From positions 372,001 to 436,000 of the forward strand of contig CAVSGL010000003.1 of assembly GCA_963727465.1 (NCBI GenBank): a DNA stretch of 64,000 nucleotides. Reading direction: 5' to 3'. Below are positions 18,164-26,797 of the stretch, in pieces. This DNA is from VRUE01 sp963727465. Its GTDB lineage: Bacteria > Actinomycetota > Thermoleophilia > Solirubrobacterales > 70-9. The notes under the pieces were generated by a model. That model searched no databases. It saw nothing but the letters and a program-made list of their open reading frames with translations, and had not been told where the DNA came from. The translations under genes and the position numbers were made by a program. Every line of letters starts with the position of its first letter. The first letter of the stretch is position 1.

Positions 18164-19435
18164 ATGCTCGACCTGAAGCTGATCCGCTCCGACCCCGAGC
18201 GGGTCAAGCGGGCGCTGGCGCGCCGCGGCGCCGCCGAGCAGGTCGACGCCCTACAGGCGCTCGACGCCCGCCGCCGCGAGCTGCTGCCCGAGATCGAGGG
18301 GGCCCAGGCGGAGCGCAAGTCCCTCTCCAAGCAGATCGGCGAGGCGAAACAGCGCGGCGAGGACGCCGCGGAGCAGATGCAGGCGGTGCAGGGCCTGAAG
18401 GAGCGGATCGAGACCGGCAAAGCCGAGCTGGAGCAAATCGAGGCGGACCTCCAGGAGGTCGCCGCGAGCCTGCCCAACCTGCCCGATCCGGAGGCGCCGG
18501 ACGGGATGACCGAGGAGGACGCGGTCGTCCTGCGCGAGGTCGGCGAGCGCCCCGAGTTCGACTTCGAGCCGCGCGACCACCTCGAGATCGGCACCGAGCT
18601 CGGCCTGATCGAGATGGAGGCCGCGGCGCGGTTGTCGGGCTCGCGCTTCGCCTACCTCAAGGGCGACCTGGTGCTGCTCGAGCTGGCCCTGGTTCGCTAC
18701 GCGCTCGACGTCGTTCGCGGCGAGGGGCACGAGCCGGTCGTGCCGCCGGTGCTCGTGCGCGAAGAGGCGCTCTACGGCACCGGCTTCCTGCCGGGGGACC
18801 GCGACCAGATCTACGAGGTGCCGAAGGACGAGCTGTTCCTCGTCGGCACCTCGGAGGTCGCGCTCGCCGGCCTGCACGCCGAGCAGATCCTCGCCGCCGA
18901 GCAGCTGCCGCTGCGCTACGCCGGCTTCTCGTCCTGCTTTCGCCGCGAGGCCGGAGCGGGTGGGCGCGACACGCGCGGGATCTTCCGCGTCCACCAGTTC
19001 GACAAGGTCGAGATGTTCTCGTTCGTCGAGCCGGCCGACTCGGCCGCCGAGCACGAGCGGCTGCTGGCGATCGAGGAGCGCATCCTCGCGGAGCTGGAGA
19101 TCCCCTACCGGGTCGTCAGCGTCGCCGCCGGCGATCTCGGCGCCCCCGCGGCGAAGAAGTACGACTGCGAGGCGTGGATCCCGAGCCAGGATCGCTACCG
19201 CGAGCTGACCTCGTGCTCGAATACCACCGATTACCAGGCCCGTCGCCTCAATTGTAGGTATCGACCTGCCGATAACGAAGCTGTTCAGGCGGTCCACACC
19301 CTGAATGGGACCGCCGTGGCCGTCGGACGCACGATGATCGCCCTGATAGAGAACCGCCAGGATCGGGAAGGTGGGTTTAACCTACCCAATATTCTGTATG
19401 AATATGGCGCCCCCGAGAGGATCGAGCCGCGATGA
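18164..19435 (+). CDS. serS: Serine--tRNA ligase
   Basis: 423 residues, usual length. The N-terminal coiled-coil arm (RRRELLPEIEGAQAERKSLSKQIGEAKQ region) precedes the class II catalytic core. Motif 2 is FSSCFRREAGAGGRDTRGI and motif 3 is NGTAVAVGRTMIALIENRQ. A GGGAG lies just upstream. The last 200 bp use noticeably more A/T-ending codons than the rest, possibly because a promoter for the next gene is embedded there. The stop overlaps the next ATG by 4 nt. Confidence 0.97.
   Translation: MLDLKLIRSDPERVKRALARRGAAEQVDALQALDARRRELLPEIEGAQAERKSLSKQIGEAKQRGEDAAEQMQAVQGLKERIETGKAELEQIEADLQEVAASLPNLPDPEAPDGMTEEDAVVLREVGERPEFDFEPRDHLEIGTELGLIEMEAAARLSGSRFAYLKGDLVLLELALVRYALDVVRGEGHEPVVPPVLVREEALYGTGFLPGDRDQIYEVPKDELFLVGTSEVALAGLHAEQILAAEQLPLRYAGFSSCFRREAGAGGRDTRGIFRVHQFDKVEMFSFVEPADSAAEHERLLAIEERILAELEIPYRVVSVAAGDLGAPAAKKYDCEAWIPSQDRYRELTSCSNTTDYQARRLNCRYRPADNEAVQAVHTLNGTAVAVGRTMIALIENRQDREGGFNLPNILYEYGAPERIEPR
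19376..19402 (+). promoter_or_regulatory. Possible promoter inside the 3' end of serS
   Basis: TTTAAC at 19376-19381 and TATGAA at 19397-19402 are separated by 15 bp, in an unusually AT-rich stretch of serS just ahead of the response regulator start at 19432. Spacing is short, so this is tentative. Confidence 0.3.
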
Positions 19436-20085
19436 GCGCGAGCGTGCGCGACGCTAAGCGGGTCGTCCTCTGCGACGACCACGAGATCGTCCGCGACGCG
19501 ATCAAGTCGCGGATGGCCAACTCGAACGTGCTCCAGATCGTCGGCGAGGCGTCGAACGGCCGCGACGTCGTCGACGTGGTCAAGGAACTCGAACCCGACG
19601 TCCTGATCATCGACGTCGAGCTGCCCAAACGCGACGGCATCGAGGCGACCAAGGACGTGCTCAAGGCCCGACCGCGGACCAAAGTGATCGTCTTCACCGC
19701 CCACGCCCAGCCCGACCTGCTGGCGCTCGCCCTGCGGGCCGGCGCCTCCGGTTACGTGCTCAAGTCGGCGCCGGCCGAGGACATCGCCCGGGCGGTCAAA
19801 GCGGTGACCGGCGGCGGCACCTTCCTCGGCGGCGACTTCGCCGGAGGCAAGCCGTCGGAGGTGGAGAAGCTGCTCGACCTCTCGCCGCGCGAGCGGCAGA
19901 TACTCGAGCTGCTGGCCGAGGGGTTGCGGGTGAAAGAGATCGCCGAGCGGCTCGACCTCAGCCCGGCGACCGTGCACACCCACGTGCGCAACGCGATCGC
20001 CAAGCTCGAGGTCGACACCCGCACCGAGGCCGTGGCCCTGGCCGTGCGCTTCAGCTACCTCGGCGCCGGCGGCGGCGTCAAGTAG
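19432..20085 (+). CDS. NarL/LuxR-family response regulator
   Basis: 217 residues. The receiver domain has the DD pair in VVLCDDHEIVRDAI and the phospho-acceptor aspartate in VLIIDVELPKRDG (about residue 60); T and K equivalents lie in VIVFTAHAQ and YVLKSAPAED. The C-terminal LuxR helix-turn-helix reads LSPRERQILELLAEGLRVKEIAERLDLSPATVHTHVRNAI (in part). No cognate kinase is adjacent. It is coupled to serS and convergent with msrB, with no gap between their stops. Confidence 0.93.
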   Translation: MSASVRDAKRVVLCDDHEIVRDAIKSRMANSNVLQIVGEASNGRDVVDVVKELEPDVLIIDVELPKRDGIEATKDVLKARPRTKVIVFTAHAQPDLLALALRAGASGYVLKSAPAEDIARAVKAVTGGGTFLGGDFAGGKPSEVEKLLDLSPRERQILELLAEGLRVKEIAERLDLSPATVHTHVRNAIAKLEVDTRTEAVALAVRFSYLGAGGGVK

Positions 20086-20496
20086 CTACTCGCTGGGCTC
20101 CAGGGTCAGCGCGCAGCCGTTGATGCAGTAGCGCTGCCCGCCCCGCTCCGGCGGTCCGTCCTCGAAGACGTGTCCGAGGTGGGCGTCGCAGTGCTTGCAG
20201 ACGACCTCGGTGCGCCGCATCAGCAGGCTGTTGTCGGGGCGCAGCTCGACGTGCTCGAGGTGGACCGGCTCGGTGAAGCTGGGCCAGCCGGTGCCCGAGT
20301 CGAACTTGGTGTCCGAGGAGAAGAGCTCGGTATCGCAGCAGACGCAGCGGTACGTCCCCTCTGCCTTCTCGTCCCAGTACGGTCCGGTGAAGGCGCGCTC
20401 GGTGCCGGCGTTGCGGGTCACCTCGTACTGCTCCGGCGTGAGGTGCTCGCGCCACTCCTCGTCGGTTTTCTCGACCCTCTTCCTGGTCTCCGTCAT
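20086..20496 (-). CDS. msrB: Peptide-methionine (R)-S-oxide reductase
   Basis: 136 residues. It repairs oxidised methionine (R form). It has the two zinc-binding CxxC pairs (RCVCCDTELF and VCKHCDAHLGHVF), FDSGTGWPSF, and the catalytic cysteine in RYCINGCAL. The ATG at 20494-20496 is preceded by an AAAGGAG site. Confidence 0.96.
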   Translation of the reverse strand: MTETRKRVEKTDEEWREHLTPEQYEVTRNAGTERAFTGPYWDEKAEGTYRCVCCDTELFSSDTKFDSGTGWPSFTEPVHLEHVELRPDNSLLMRRTEVVCKHCDAHLGHVFEDGPPERGGQRYCINGCALTLEPSE

Positions 20497-20573
20497 CTCG
20501 CTCCTTTCGCTCTATGTCCAGCTTACGCTCCGTGTCTAACCAATCCGTGACGCGTCACCGGGACCTACCGCGC

Positions 20574-20700
20574 CAGTGCCCAAATCCGCCTTCGGCGGAT
20601 TAATCTGGTGCCGCTTCGCGGCTGGAATCACCCGCCGGGGCGCCGCTTCGCGAGGCACTGTCGCGGCAGGCCCCGGCGCCGCTTCGCTGGCATCGCTACA
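20574..20700. repeat. Palindromic repeat cluster, family C, between msrB and thioesterase
   Basis: Multi-hairpin intergenic region. It contains a perfect hairpin aatccgcc-ttc-ggcggatt (20583-20601), outer arms cagtgcc (20574-20580) and ggcactg (20654-20660), and several ccgcttcgcg units. Two blocks (tggtgccgcttcgcggc at 20606-20622 and gccgcttcgcgaggc at 20642-20656) recur in inverted orientation, same order and nearly the same spacing, at 58140-58189. Confidence 0.75.
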
Positions 20701-20714
20701 TAGGATGCGCGCCC

Positions 20715-21506
20715 ATGGCCGATGCTTTCTACGAACAGGACGACGATGGCGGGTTCATAGCTTCTGAGCTCACCAGGGGGCCGTGGGATCCGGGGGCGCA
20801 GCATGCGGGGCCGCCTTGCGGGCTGCTGGGGCGGGAGATCGAGCGGATGGCCGGGGGCGAGGGGTTTCAGGCGGCGCGGGTGACGTTCGAGATCCTCAGG
20901 CCGGTGCCGATCGGGGCGGTGCGGGTCGAAGCGGAGGTCGTGCGGCCGGGGCGCAGCGTGCAGATGATCGAGGCCTCGCTGGCGGACGCCGAGGGGACGA
21001 AGCTGATCGAGGCGCGAGCGTGGCGGATCCGGACGTCGGAGCTGAAGATCCCGGAGGGGGTCGAGACGACGCCGGCGCCGCCGCCCGGCCCCGAGCAGGG
21101 CGGCCGGCCGGAGTTCTTCGAAACCGGGCAGTCGGTCGGCTACCACACGGCGATGGAATGGCGTTCGGTCGGCGGCGGCTTCCTCGAGCCGGGTCCGGCG
21201 ACCGTGTGGATGCGGATGGGCTGCGAGCTGGTCGCGGGCGAGCAGCCGACGCCGCTTCAGCGGACGCTGGTCGCCGCCGACGTCGGCAACGGGATCAGCG
21301 CCGTGCTCGACTGGCGTCGCTTCGTCTTCATCAACGTCGACCTCAGCGTTCACCTCGAGCGCATGCCCGAGGGCGAGTGGGTCTGCGTCGACGCGGTCAC
21401 CCTGCCGCAGGCGAACGGCGTCGGCACGGCCGAGTCCGTCCTCTGCGACGAACGCGGCCGCATCGGCCGCGCCGCCCAGGCCCTGCTGATCAGCGAACGG
21501 GACTAG
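20715..21506 (+). CDS. Thioesterase-family protein (TesB-like double hot dog)
   Basis: 263 residues. RGPWDPGAQHAGPPCGLLGREIE, FEILRPVPIGAVRVEAEVVRPG and RSVQMIEASLADAEG match the acyl-CoA thioesterase family with two hot-dog halves; the second half has DVGNGISAVLDW and FINVDLSVHLERMPEGEWV. It probably hydrolyses an acyl-CoA; substrate unknown. Its last 17 bp overlap the convergent MFS gene. Confidence 0.85.
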   Translation: MADAFYEQDDDGGFIASELTRGPWDPGAQHAGPPCGLLGREIERMAGGEGFQAARVTFEILRPVPIGAVRVEAEVVRPGRSVQMIEASLADAEGTKLIEARAWRIRTSELKIPEGVETTPAPPPGPEQGGRPEFFETGQSVGYHTAMEWRSVGGGFLEPGPATVWMRMGCELVAGEQPTPLQRTLVAADVGNGISAVLDWRRFVFINVDLSVHLERMPEGEWVCVDAVTLPQANGVGTAESVLCDERGRIGRAAQALLISERD

Positions 21507-22671
21507 CCGCACGTACCCGGGCGGAGAGGGCGAAGCGCGAGATCGCGGCCGAGCCGAGGGCGACGGCGGTGGCGAAGAGGAAGGCGCCCTCGTAGTCGGT
21601 GAGAGCCGCGGCGATGCCGGCGAGGGGAGCGCCGATGCCGACTCCCGCGTCGAAGCAGGCGGTGAAGGTGCCGAGCGCCGCGCCGCGCCGCGTCTCGGAC
21701 ACCCTGCCGACCACGATCAGCGAGAGCGAGGGGTAGAGCAGGGCGAAGGCGATGCCCATCGCAACCGCCCCGGCGAGGGCGACGGCGAGGCTGTGGGCGA
21801 GGGCGACGATCAGCAGGCCGACCGCCTCGGTCAGCGCCGCGGCGATCGCCACCCGCTTGGGACCGGCGCGGTCGGGCAGGTCGCCGCCGATCAGCCGGGT
21901 GAGCACGATCATCGTCGCGAAGACGCCGAAGACGAGCGCGCCGTGCCCGATGTCGCGCGCTTCCAGGTGCAGGACGACGAACGAGGCGACGGTTGCGTAG
22001 CCGAGCGCGCCGAGCGCCATCGCGGCGCCCGGCCGGACGGCCTCGCGGGCGATCAGCGGGTGGTGCTCGTCCTCCCCGGGGTGGGCGTGGAAGGGATCCG
22101 GCAGGCGCGCCGCGATCAGCGCCCCGGCGAGGGGCGCGGCGCCCGCGAACAGCCAGACCAGCCGGTAGCCCCCGGCGTGCAGCAGCAGCTCGCCGATCAG
22201 CGGGCCGATGCTGAGGCCGCCCCAGACGGCGAGCCCGTAGAGGCCGATCACCCGGCCGCGCCGCTCGGCCGGGGCGATGTCGACGATCCAGGCCGAGCCG
22301 GCGGTGAAGACGGTGCCCTCGCCGGCGCCGAGGATCAGCCTGGCGCCGATCAGGCCCGGAACGCCCAGTGGCAGCAGGTAGAGGAAGCCGGCGACCGCGA
22401 CGAGAATCGCGCCGCCGAACACGGTCGGCTTGCGGCCGCGATGGTCGGCGAGGCGCCCCGCGAACGGCCGCAGCAGCAGGCCGGTTATCGCGTAGCAGCC
22501 GATCACCACGCCGACCGCGATGTCGCCGGCCCCGAGCGGGCCGTGTACGTAGCGCGGCAGCACCGGCAGCACGGCGCCGACGGCGACGAGGCCGGAGAAG
22601 GTGACGGCGAAGACCCCCGCGAACGCCAGGCCCGGCCGCGCCACCGGCGGCGCGGCCGCCGCCGTGGTCAC
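21490..22671 (-). CDS. MFS transporter
   Basis: 393 residues with about 12 hydrophobic helices. The family loop GRLADHRGRKPTVFGG follows helix 2, and a second-half equivalent (GGDLPDRAGPKRVAI) marks the internal duplication. Such proteins are often drug or metabolite exporters; the substrate cannot be told. It starts at a GTG at 22669-22671 within GTGA of the HAD gene stop, so both are cotranslated. Confidence 0.9.
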   Translation of the reverse strand: MTTAAAAPPVARPGLAFAGVFAVTFSGLVAVGAVLPVLPRYVHGPLGAGDIAVGVVIGCYAITGLLLRPFAGRLADHRGRKPTVFGGAILVAVAGFLYLLPLGVPGLIGARLILGAGEGTVFTAGSAWIVDIAPAERRGRVIGLYGLAVWGGLSIGPLIGELLLHAGGYRLVWLFAGAAPLAGALIAARLPDPFHAHPGEDEHHPLIAREAVRPGAAMALGALGYATVASFVVLHLEARDIGHGALVFGVFATMIVLTRLIGGDLPDRAGPKRVAIAAALTEAVGLLIVALAHSLAVALAGAVAMGIAFALLYPSLSLIVVGRVSETRRGAALGTFTACFDAGVGIGAPLAGIAAALTDYEGAFLFATAVALGSAAISRFALSARVRAASPVR

Positions 22672-23447
22672 CCCTCCACCAGGGCGGCCAGGTCGGCGAC
22701 GATGCGGTCGGGCGGAGGCACCGCGCTCTCCGCTTCCTCGCGTGAGGTCGCCCCGCTCAGCACCAGGATCGTCTCCAGCCCGGCGCGCCGCCCGCCCTCG
22801 ATGTCCGACGAGACGCGGTCGCCGACCATCGCCACGCGCTCGGCGGCGCCGATTCGCTCGCGCGCCAGCTCGAACAGGTGCGGTTCCGGCTTGCCGCCGA
22901 TCTCAGCCGTCGCGCCGCTCGCGGTCTCGACGGCGGCGAGGATCGAGCCCGTCCCCGGCCAGGCGCCGCCCGGCATCGGCATCGTCGGATCGTGGCTGGT
23001 CGCGAACAGCGCCGCGCCGCGCTGTAGCGCCCGCGTCGCCGTCAGCAGCTCCTCGTAGTCGAAGCCGCGGTGCCCGGAGACGATCACGACGCCGGCCTCG
23101 AGCCCGTCCTCGCCCTCGAGCAGCTTCAGACCTCTGGCCGCGACCGTCTCATGGAAGGCCGGCGCCCCAATCACGAACGCCGTCTCGCCTTCCTTGGCCG
23201 CAAGGTCGGCGGTCGCTTCCCCGGCCGTGACGACGCCGTCCTCATCGATCTCGATACCCGCCTCACGCAGGCGCCGCACGTAGTCGATGGCGAGCTTGCC
23301 GGGGTTATTGGTGACGAAGCAAATCTCCCGTCCGTCGGCCAGCAGCTTTGTCAGGGCCTCGACTGAGCCCGGCACCAGCTCCCTGCCGATCCACACGACC
23401 CCATCCAGATCGATCAGGAACCCGTCGAACTCGTCCGCAAGAGCCAT
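22668..23447 (-). CDS. HAD-superfamily IIA phosphatase (NagD-like)
   Basis: 259 residues from the ATG at 23445-23447. FDGFLIDLDGVVWIGRELVPG holds the D-x-D nucleophile motif, CFVTNNPGK motif II, GGKPEPHLFELA motif III and AMVGDRVSSDIEGGRRAG motif IV. This is the subfamily of 4-nitrophenyl phosphatase, NagD and phosphoglycolate phosphatase. The natural substrate is unknown. Confidence 0.92.
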   Translation of the reverse strand: MALADEFDGFLIDLDGVVWIGRELVPGSVEALTKLLADGREICFVTNNPGKLAIDYVRRLREAGIEIDEDGVVTAGEATADLAAKEGETAFVIGAPAFHETVAARGLKLLEGEDGLEAGVVIVSGHRGFDYEELLTATRALQRGAALFATSHDPTMPMPGGAWPGTGSILAAVETASGATAEIGGKPEPHLFELARERIGAAERVAMVGDRVSSDIEGGRRAGLETILVLSGATSREEAESAVPPPDRIVADLAALVEG

Positions 23448-23505
23448 CGAACGGCAGCGTATTGAGACACGCGGCTCGAGCAACCGACCCGATAGTTTCC
23501 CGGCG

Positions 23506-24240
23506 GTGAGCACCGCAGACGGCCAGGTCGTGATCGCCACCGACATCTCGCGCCGCTACGGCGAAGGCGAGGCCGCCGTCGACGCCCTGATCGACGTCTC
23601 GACCGGCTTCGAGCGCGGCCGCTTCACCGCGATCATGGGTCCGTCGGGGTCCGGCAAGTCGACCCTGATGCACATCCTCGCCGGCCTCGACACGCCGACC
23701 GCCGGCCATGTGACGCTCGACGGCGACCGGATCACCGAGCTCGACGACGCGGCGCTGACCAGGCTGCGGCGCGACAAGCTCGGCTTCGTCTTCCAGTTCT
23801 TCAACCTGCTGCCGGTGCTGAGCGCCGAGGAGAACCTCGTGCTGCCGCTCTCGATCGCGGGCCGCAAGCCCGACGCCGAGTGGTTGGAGCGGCTGATCCA
23901 GACGGTCGGGCTGGAGGACCGGCGCACCCACCGGCCGGCCGAGCTCTCCGGCGGCCAGCAGCAGCGCGTCGCGGTGGCCCGCGCGCTGGTCTCCAAACCG
24001 GCGGTCGTCTTCGCCGACGAGCCGACCGGCAACCTCGACTCGAAGGCCAGCGCCGACGTGCTGAGCCTGCTGCGCCAGGCGGTCGACGAGTTCGGCCAGA
24101 CGGTGATCATGGTCACCCACGACCCGGTGGCCGCGGCGCACGCCGACCGGCTGATCACCCTGCGCGACGGGCGGATCGTCCACGACGCCGCCCCCGGCTC
24201 CGCCGACGAGGTGCTCGAGCTGATGAAGCAGATCGATTAG
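23506..24240 (+). CDS. ABC transporter ATP-binding protein (MacB/LolD type)
   Basis: 244 residues from a GTG at 23506. Walker A is GPSGSGKSTL, the Q-loop FVFQFFNLLP, the signature LSGGQQQRVAVARAL, Walker B VVFADEPTG and the H-loop VTHDP. The short LolD/MacB-like form pairs with FtsX-type permeases, and such a permease follows 8 bp downstream. Confidence 0.95.
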   Translation: MSTADGQVVIATDISRRYGEGEAAVDALIDVSTGFERGRFTAIMGPSGSGKSTLMHILAGLDTPTAGHVTLDGDRITELDDAALTRLRRDKLGFVFQFFNLLPVLSAEENLVLPLSIAGRKPDAEWLERLIQTVGLEDRRTHRPAELSGGQQQRVAVARALVSKPAVVFADEPTGNLDSKASADVLSLLRQAVDEFGQTVIMVTHDPVAAAHADRLITLRDGRIVHDAAPGSADEVLELMKQID

Positions 24241-24247
24241 GCGGCGC

Positions 24248-26797
24248 TTGGCCGGCCTCGCGATCAAGAGCCTCTGGGCGCGCAAGGTGCGGGCGCTGGC
24301 GACCACCTTCGCCGTGGTCATCGGCGTCGCCTTCGTCGCCGGCTCCTACGTCCTCACCGACACGATCTTCGCCGCCTTCGACGAAATCTTCAGCGACTCG
24401 CTGAAGGGAACGAGCGTCGTCGTCACGGCGAAGAACCCGGTCGAACAGGAAAACGGCGAAATCCCGACGATCTCCGCGGCGCTGCTGCCGAAGGTGAAGC
24501 GGGTTCCCGGCGTGCGCCTCGCCGCCGGCGCGATCTTCACCCCTGGCGGCTTCTTCGACGCCGAAGGGGAGAAGATCGGCAACAAATTCGCCCCCAAGTT
24601 CATCTCCTCGCGGCTGCCCGACGGGCTCGAGTCGCTCACCTACGTCGACGGCCACCCGCCGCGCGGCCCGACCGAAGCCTCGCTCGACCAGGCCGCCGCG
24701 GAAGGGTCGGGGATCGAGCTCGGCGAAACGATCGAGCTGATCGGCCAGGGCAGCGCCCGCTCCTTCCGCCTGGTCGGCTTCACCAAGCTCGGCGGCGCCT
24801 CCTTCGGCGGCGCCAGCATCGCCCAGGTGACGCTGCCGGTGGCGCAGCGGCTGACGCACAAGGTCGGACGGCTCGACCAGATCTCGGTCGCCGCCCGCGA
24901 CGGGGTCTCCTCGGAGGCGCTCAGGCGGCGGATCGAGCGCGTGATGCCGCGCTCGGCGCGGGTCGAGACGGCGCAGGAAAACGCCGACCGCGGCTCGGAA
25001 GAAATCCGCGACAACCTCGGCTTCCTCCAGACGATCCTGCTCGTCTTCGGCTTCATCGCGGTCTTCGTCGGCGCCTTCCTGATCTTCAACACCTTCTCGA
25101 TCACGGTCGCCCAGCGGGTCGCCGAGTTCGGGATGCTGCGCACGCTCGGCGCCTCGCGCCCGCAGATCCTGCTCACCGTCCTGGTCGAGGCGCTCGCGAT
25201 CGGCCTGCTCGGGGCGATCGCCGGCATCGGCGGCGGTTACGTCATGGCGGTGCTGCTCAACGCCCTGCTGAAGAGCTTCGGGATCGACCTGCCGACGACC
25301 GGGCTGGTGATGGGGACGCGCACGATCGTCGTCTCGCTGCTGGTCGGCGTCGTCGTCACCGCGGTCTCCTCGCTCGTGCCGGCGCTGCGCTCGACCCGGG
25401 TGCCGCCGATCGCCGCGCTTCAGTCCTATGTGCCGCCGGCGAGCCGCGGCCGGCGGCTCGTCTTCCTCGCCTTCTCCGTGCTGCTCGGCCTCGCCGGCCT
25501 GGCGATGGTCCTCGCCGGGCTCTTCGGCAGCGGCGGCGCCGGCACCCGCGCCGGCCTGATGGGCGCCGGGGCGGTCGCGATCGTGCTCGGCGTCTCGCTC
25601 TTCAGCCCGCGTCTGGTGCCGTTGCTGGCGACGATCTCCGGCTGGCCGCTGGAACGGATCCGCCGCCTCACCGGGCGGCTCGCGCGCGAGAACTCGCAGC
25701 GCAACCCGAGCCGCACGGCGGTCACCGCGGCGGCGCTGATGATCGGCCTCGCGCTGGTCACCTTCGTCACCGTCTTCGCCGCCGGCCTGAAGAGCTCGGT
25801 CGCCCAGGTGATCGACGAAAACTTCGAGGGCGGGATCGTGATCCAGAACAGCGACGGCTTCTCGCCGATCCCCGCCGGGGCGGCGGCGACCGCGCGCAGG
25901 GTGCCCGGCGTGCAGCTCGTCGCGACGATCCGGACGACCGAAGCGAAGCTGCTGGGCGACGGCGCGAAGGCGAAAGTGACGGCTCCCACCCCCGATATCG
26001 GCGCTGCGGTCGACGTCGAATGGAAGCGTGGCGGGCCGGCGGCGCTGCGCCGCCTGGGCGACCGGGAAGCGGTGATCTCCTCCGGGTTCGCCTCCGACCA
26101 CGGCCTCGAGCCCGGGGATCGCTTCCGTCTGCTGAGCCAAACGGGGGCCAGGCCCGCCCTTCGCGTCGCCGGCGAGTTCGACTCCAAGGCGGGCATCTTC
26201 GGCAGCGTGATGATCACCCAGGCGGTGATGCGCCGGGCCTTCGACCAGACGCAGGACACGATCGACTTCGTCATCCTCGAGCCGGGCGCCGACGCCGCCG
26301 AGGTGCAGGCGGTGCTGACGGCGGGCGCCGAACGGGCCTTCCCCACGGCCGAAGTCCTCAACCAGGGGGAACTGAAGGAAACCCGCGAAGAACAGGTCGA
26401 CCAGCTCGTCAATCTCTTCTACGCGCTGCTGATCCTCGCGATCGTGATCTCGCTCTTCGGCATCGCCAACACCCTGGCCCTATCGATCCACGAACGCACG
26501 CGTGAGCTGGGGATGCTGCGGGCGATCGGCATGTCGCGCCGCCAGGTGCGGACGATGATCCGCTACGAGGCGGTGATCACGGCCCTGATCGGCGCGATCC
26601 TGGGGATGATCCTCGGCGTGATCTTCGCGGCGCTGATCTCGCAGCCGCTGAAGGACGAAGGGTTCACGCTCTCCTACCCGATCGGCTCGCTGGTCGTGCT
26701 GCTGATCTTCGCCGGATTGGCGGGGGTTATCGCGGCCATTCCCCCGGCGCGGCGGGCGTCGCGGTTGGACGTCTTGGACTCGTTGCACTACGAGTGA
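24248..26797 (+). CDS. FtsX/MacB-type ABC permease
   Basis: 849 residues from a TTG at 24248. It has an N-terminal membrane helix (LATTFAVVIGVAFVAGSYVL), a large extracytoplasmic domain, a first FtsX module of three helices (about residues 260-400), a further helix pair, a second periplasmic-type domain, and a C-terminal FtsX module (NTLALSIHERTRELGMLRAIG). This double-FtsX layout is common in Actinomycetota. It probably works as a lipid, lipoprotein or peptide exporter or mechanotransmission complex. The 3' end overlaps convergent cydC by 71 bp. Confidence 0.93.
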   Translation: MAGLAIKSLWARKVRALATTFAVVIGVAFVAGSYVLTDTIFAAFDEIFSDSLKGTSVVVTAKNPVEQENGEIPTISAALLPKVKRVPGVRLAAGAIFTPGGFFDAEGEKIGNKFAPKFISSRLPDGLESLTYVDGHPPRGPTEASLDQAAAEGSGIELGETIELIGQGSARSFRLVGFTKLGGASFGGASIAQVTLPVAQRLTHKVGRLDQISVAARDGVSSEALRRRIERVMPRSARVETAQENADRGSEEIRDNLGFLQTILLVFGFIAVFVGAFLIFNTFSITVAQRVAEFGMLRTLGASRPQILLTVLVEALAIGLLGAIAGIGGGYVMAVLLNALLKSFGIDLPTTGLVMGTRTIVVSLLVGVVVTAVSSLVPALRSTRVPPIAALQSYVPPASRGRRLVFLAFSVLLGLAGLAMVLAGLFGSGGAGTRAGLMGAGAVAIVLGVSLFSPRLVPLLATISGWPLERIRRLTGRLARENSQRNPSRTAVTAAALMIGLALVTFVTVFAAGLKSSVAQVIDENFEGGIVIQNSDGFSPIPAGAAATARRVPGVQLVATIRTTEAKLLGDGAKAKVTAPTPDIGAAVDVEWKRGGPAALRRLGDREAVISSGFASDHGLEPGDRFRLLSQTGARPALRVAGEFDSKAGIFGSVMITQAVMRRAFDQTQDTIDFVILEPGADAAEVQAVLTAGAERAFPTAEVLNQGELKETREEQVDQLVNLFYALLILAIVISLFGIANTLALSIHERTRELGMLRAIGMSRRQVRTMIRYEAVITALIGAILGMILGVIFAALISQPLKDEGFTLSYPIGSLVVLLIFAGLAGVIAAIPPARRASRLDVLDSLHYE

